Part shown: in pieces, positions 48,576 to 48,818 of the stretch | Numbering within the stretch: position 1 is the first letter of the stretch | How the letters are laid out: each line of letters starts with the position of its first letter | Assembly (NCBI GenBank): GCA_905214675.1 | Contig: CAJMMS010000008.1 | Location: 1-48,818, forward strand | Direction of reading: 5' to 3' | Source: an uncultured bacterium | GTDB lineage: Bacteria > Bacillota > Clostridia > Lachnospirales > Lachnospiraceae | Length of the DNA: 48,818 nt | The notes under the pieces: model-generated | Seen by the model: the letters and a program-made list of their open reading frames with translations, nothing else | Databases searched by the model: none | What the model was told of the DNA's origin: nothing | Position numbers and translations under genes: made by a program

Positions 48576-48818
48576 TTCCCAAAATAATCCATTATTGCTG
48601 GTTTGGACGCGGAGAAAAACCAAAGTTAGCAAAAAAATGTATAGAAAGTTGGAAAAAATATTGTCCAGATTATGAAATTATCGAATGGAATGAAGATAAT
48701 TTTGATGTCAATATGAATCCATATACAAAAATGTGTTATGAACAGAAGAAGTATGCATTTTTAAGTGATTATGTAAGGCTTTTGGTGGTGTATGAACATG
48801 GTGGATTGTATTTTGATA
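48572..48818 (+). CDS. GT32-type capsular glycosyltransferase, 3' end cut by the window
   Basis: The first 82 residues of a GT32 (OCH1/TcdA-related) transferase: MIPKIIHYCWFGRGEKP, CIESWKKYCPDYEIIEWNE, YAFLSDYVRLLVVYEHGGLYFD. The last segment leads into the DxD metal motif just beyond the window edge. This family adds mannose, galactose or other hexoses in capsule loci. It is translationally coupled to the GT2 gene (ATGA) and shows that locus 2 continues past the window. Confidence 0.9.
   Translation, partial: MIPKIIHYCWFGRGEKPKLAKKCIESWKKYCPDYEIIEWNEDNFDVNMNPYTKMCYEQKKYAFLSDYVRLLVVYEHGGLYFD

Overview
The window looks like chromosome of an anaerobic gut Firmicute of the Lachnospiraceae (Blautia / Mediterraneibacter / Ruminococcus torques-gnavus type). 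The grounds are moderate GC, strong AGGAGG-type ribosome sites, sigma-A promoters with 17-bp spacers, a host-glycan hydrolase built from NPCBM, Big_2 and FIVAR modules, and a Gram-positive CpsBCD/LCP polysaccharide system. The genus cannot be fixed by reading alone. No tRNA, rRNA, CRISPR array, insertion sequence or prophage gene was seen. No stretch longer than 300 bases lacks a gene; the longest gaps (about 200-280 bases before the genes at 2142, 4164, 13862 and 18336) hold promoters, terminators and a structured leader.

Left part (1-15861), housekeeping and surface genes: an AT-rich partial gene with a nuclease-like D...ExK motif; an aldehyde dehydrogenase and an SGNH esterase read from back-to-back promoters; a DnaJ/CbpA co-chaperone; a 2012-residue secreted GH110 (blood-group-B type alpha-1,3-galactosidase) with a G9 tract in its signal peptide and a perfect 245-bp internal repeat; a three-gene module (SPFH plus zinc ribbons, zinc-ribbon membrane protein, TPM-domain protein) resembling Bacillus ydjI-ydjG-ydjH; and a KtrB/KtrA potassium uptake pair behind a folded RNA leader.

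Middle part (15947-26430), a RiPP-like cassette joined to polysaccharide control genes: an NTP_transf_5-type nucleotidyltransferase, an S24/S26-like peptidase, an acidic lipoprotein, a large F5/8-type-C surface protein, an unlisted 36-residue peptide with a YxxPxM leader motif, a PqqD-type RRE protein, an HPr-kinase-like protein, then CpsB phosphatase, LCP ligase, CpsC and CpsD. A small secreted, lysine-rich LRR protein ends at a strong terminator. The kinase + RRE + nucleotidyltransferase set is the tailoring set of phosphorylated lasso peptides, but no lasso cyclase is present. This is the best candidate here for an undescribed system.

Right part (26465-48818), two adjacent Wzx/Wzy-type polysaccharide loci. 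Locus 1 (26465-36766) has its own priming transferase, four or so glycosyltransferases, a radical SAM/SPASM protein, a P-loop kinase-like protein, a polymerase and a flippase. On the opposite strand follow ugd (UDP-glucuronate supply) and an SPQTG-anchored surface protein. Locus 2 (39411 to beyond the window) has a 4,6-dehydratase, an aminotransferase, a PglC-like priming transferase, an ATP-grasp ligase, an EpsG-type polymerase and GT4, GT2 and GT32 transferases; it becomes clearly AT-richer from about 42.6 kb. Both loci are preceded by the same arrangement: good promoter, small gene, strong intrinsic terminator, then a gap of about 40 bp with no visible promoter, which suggests control by terminator read-through.
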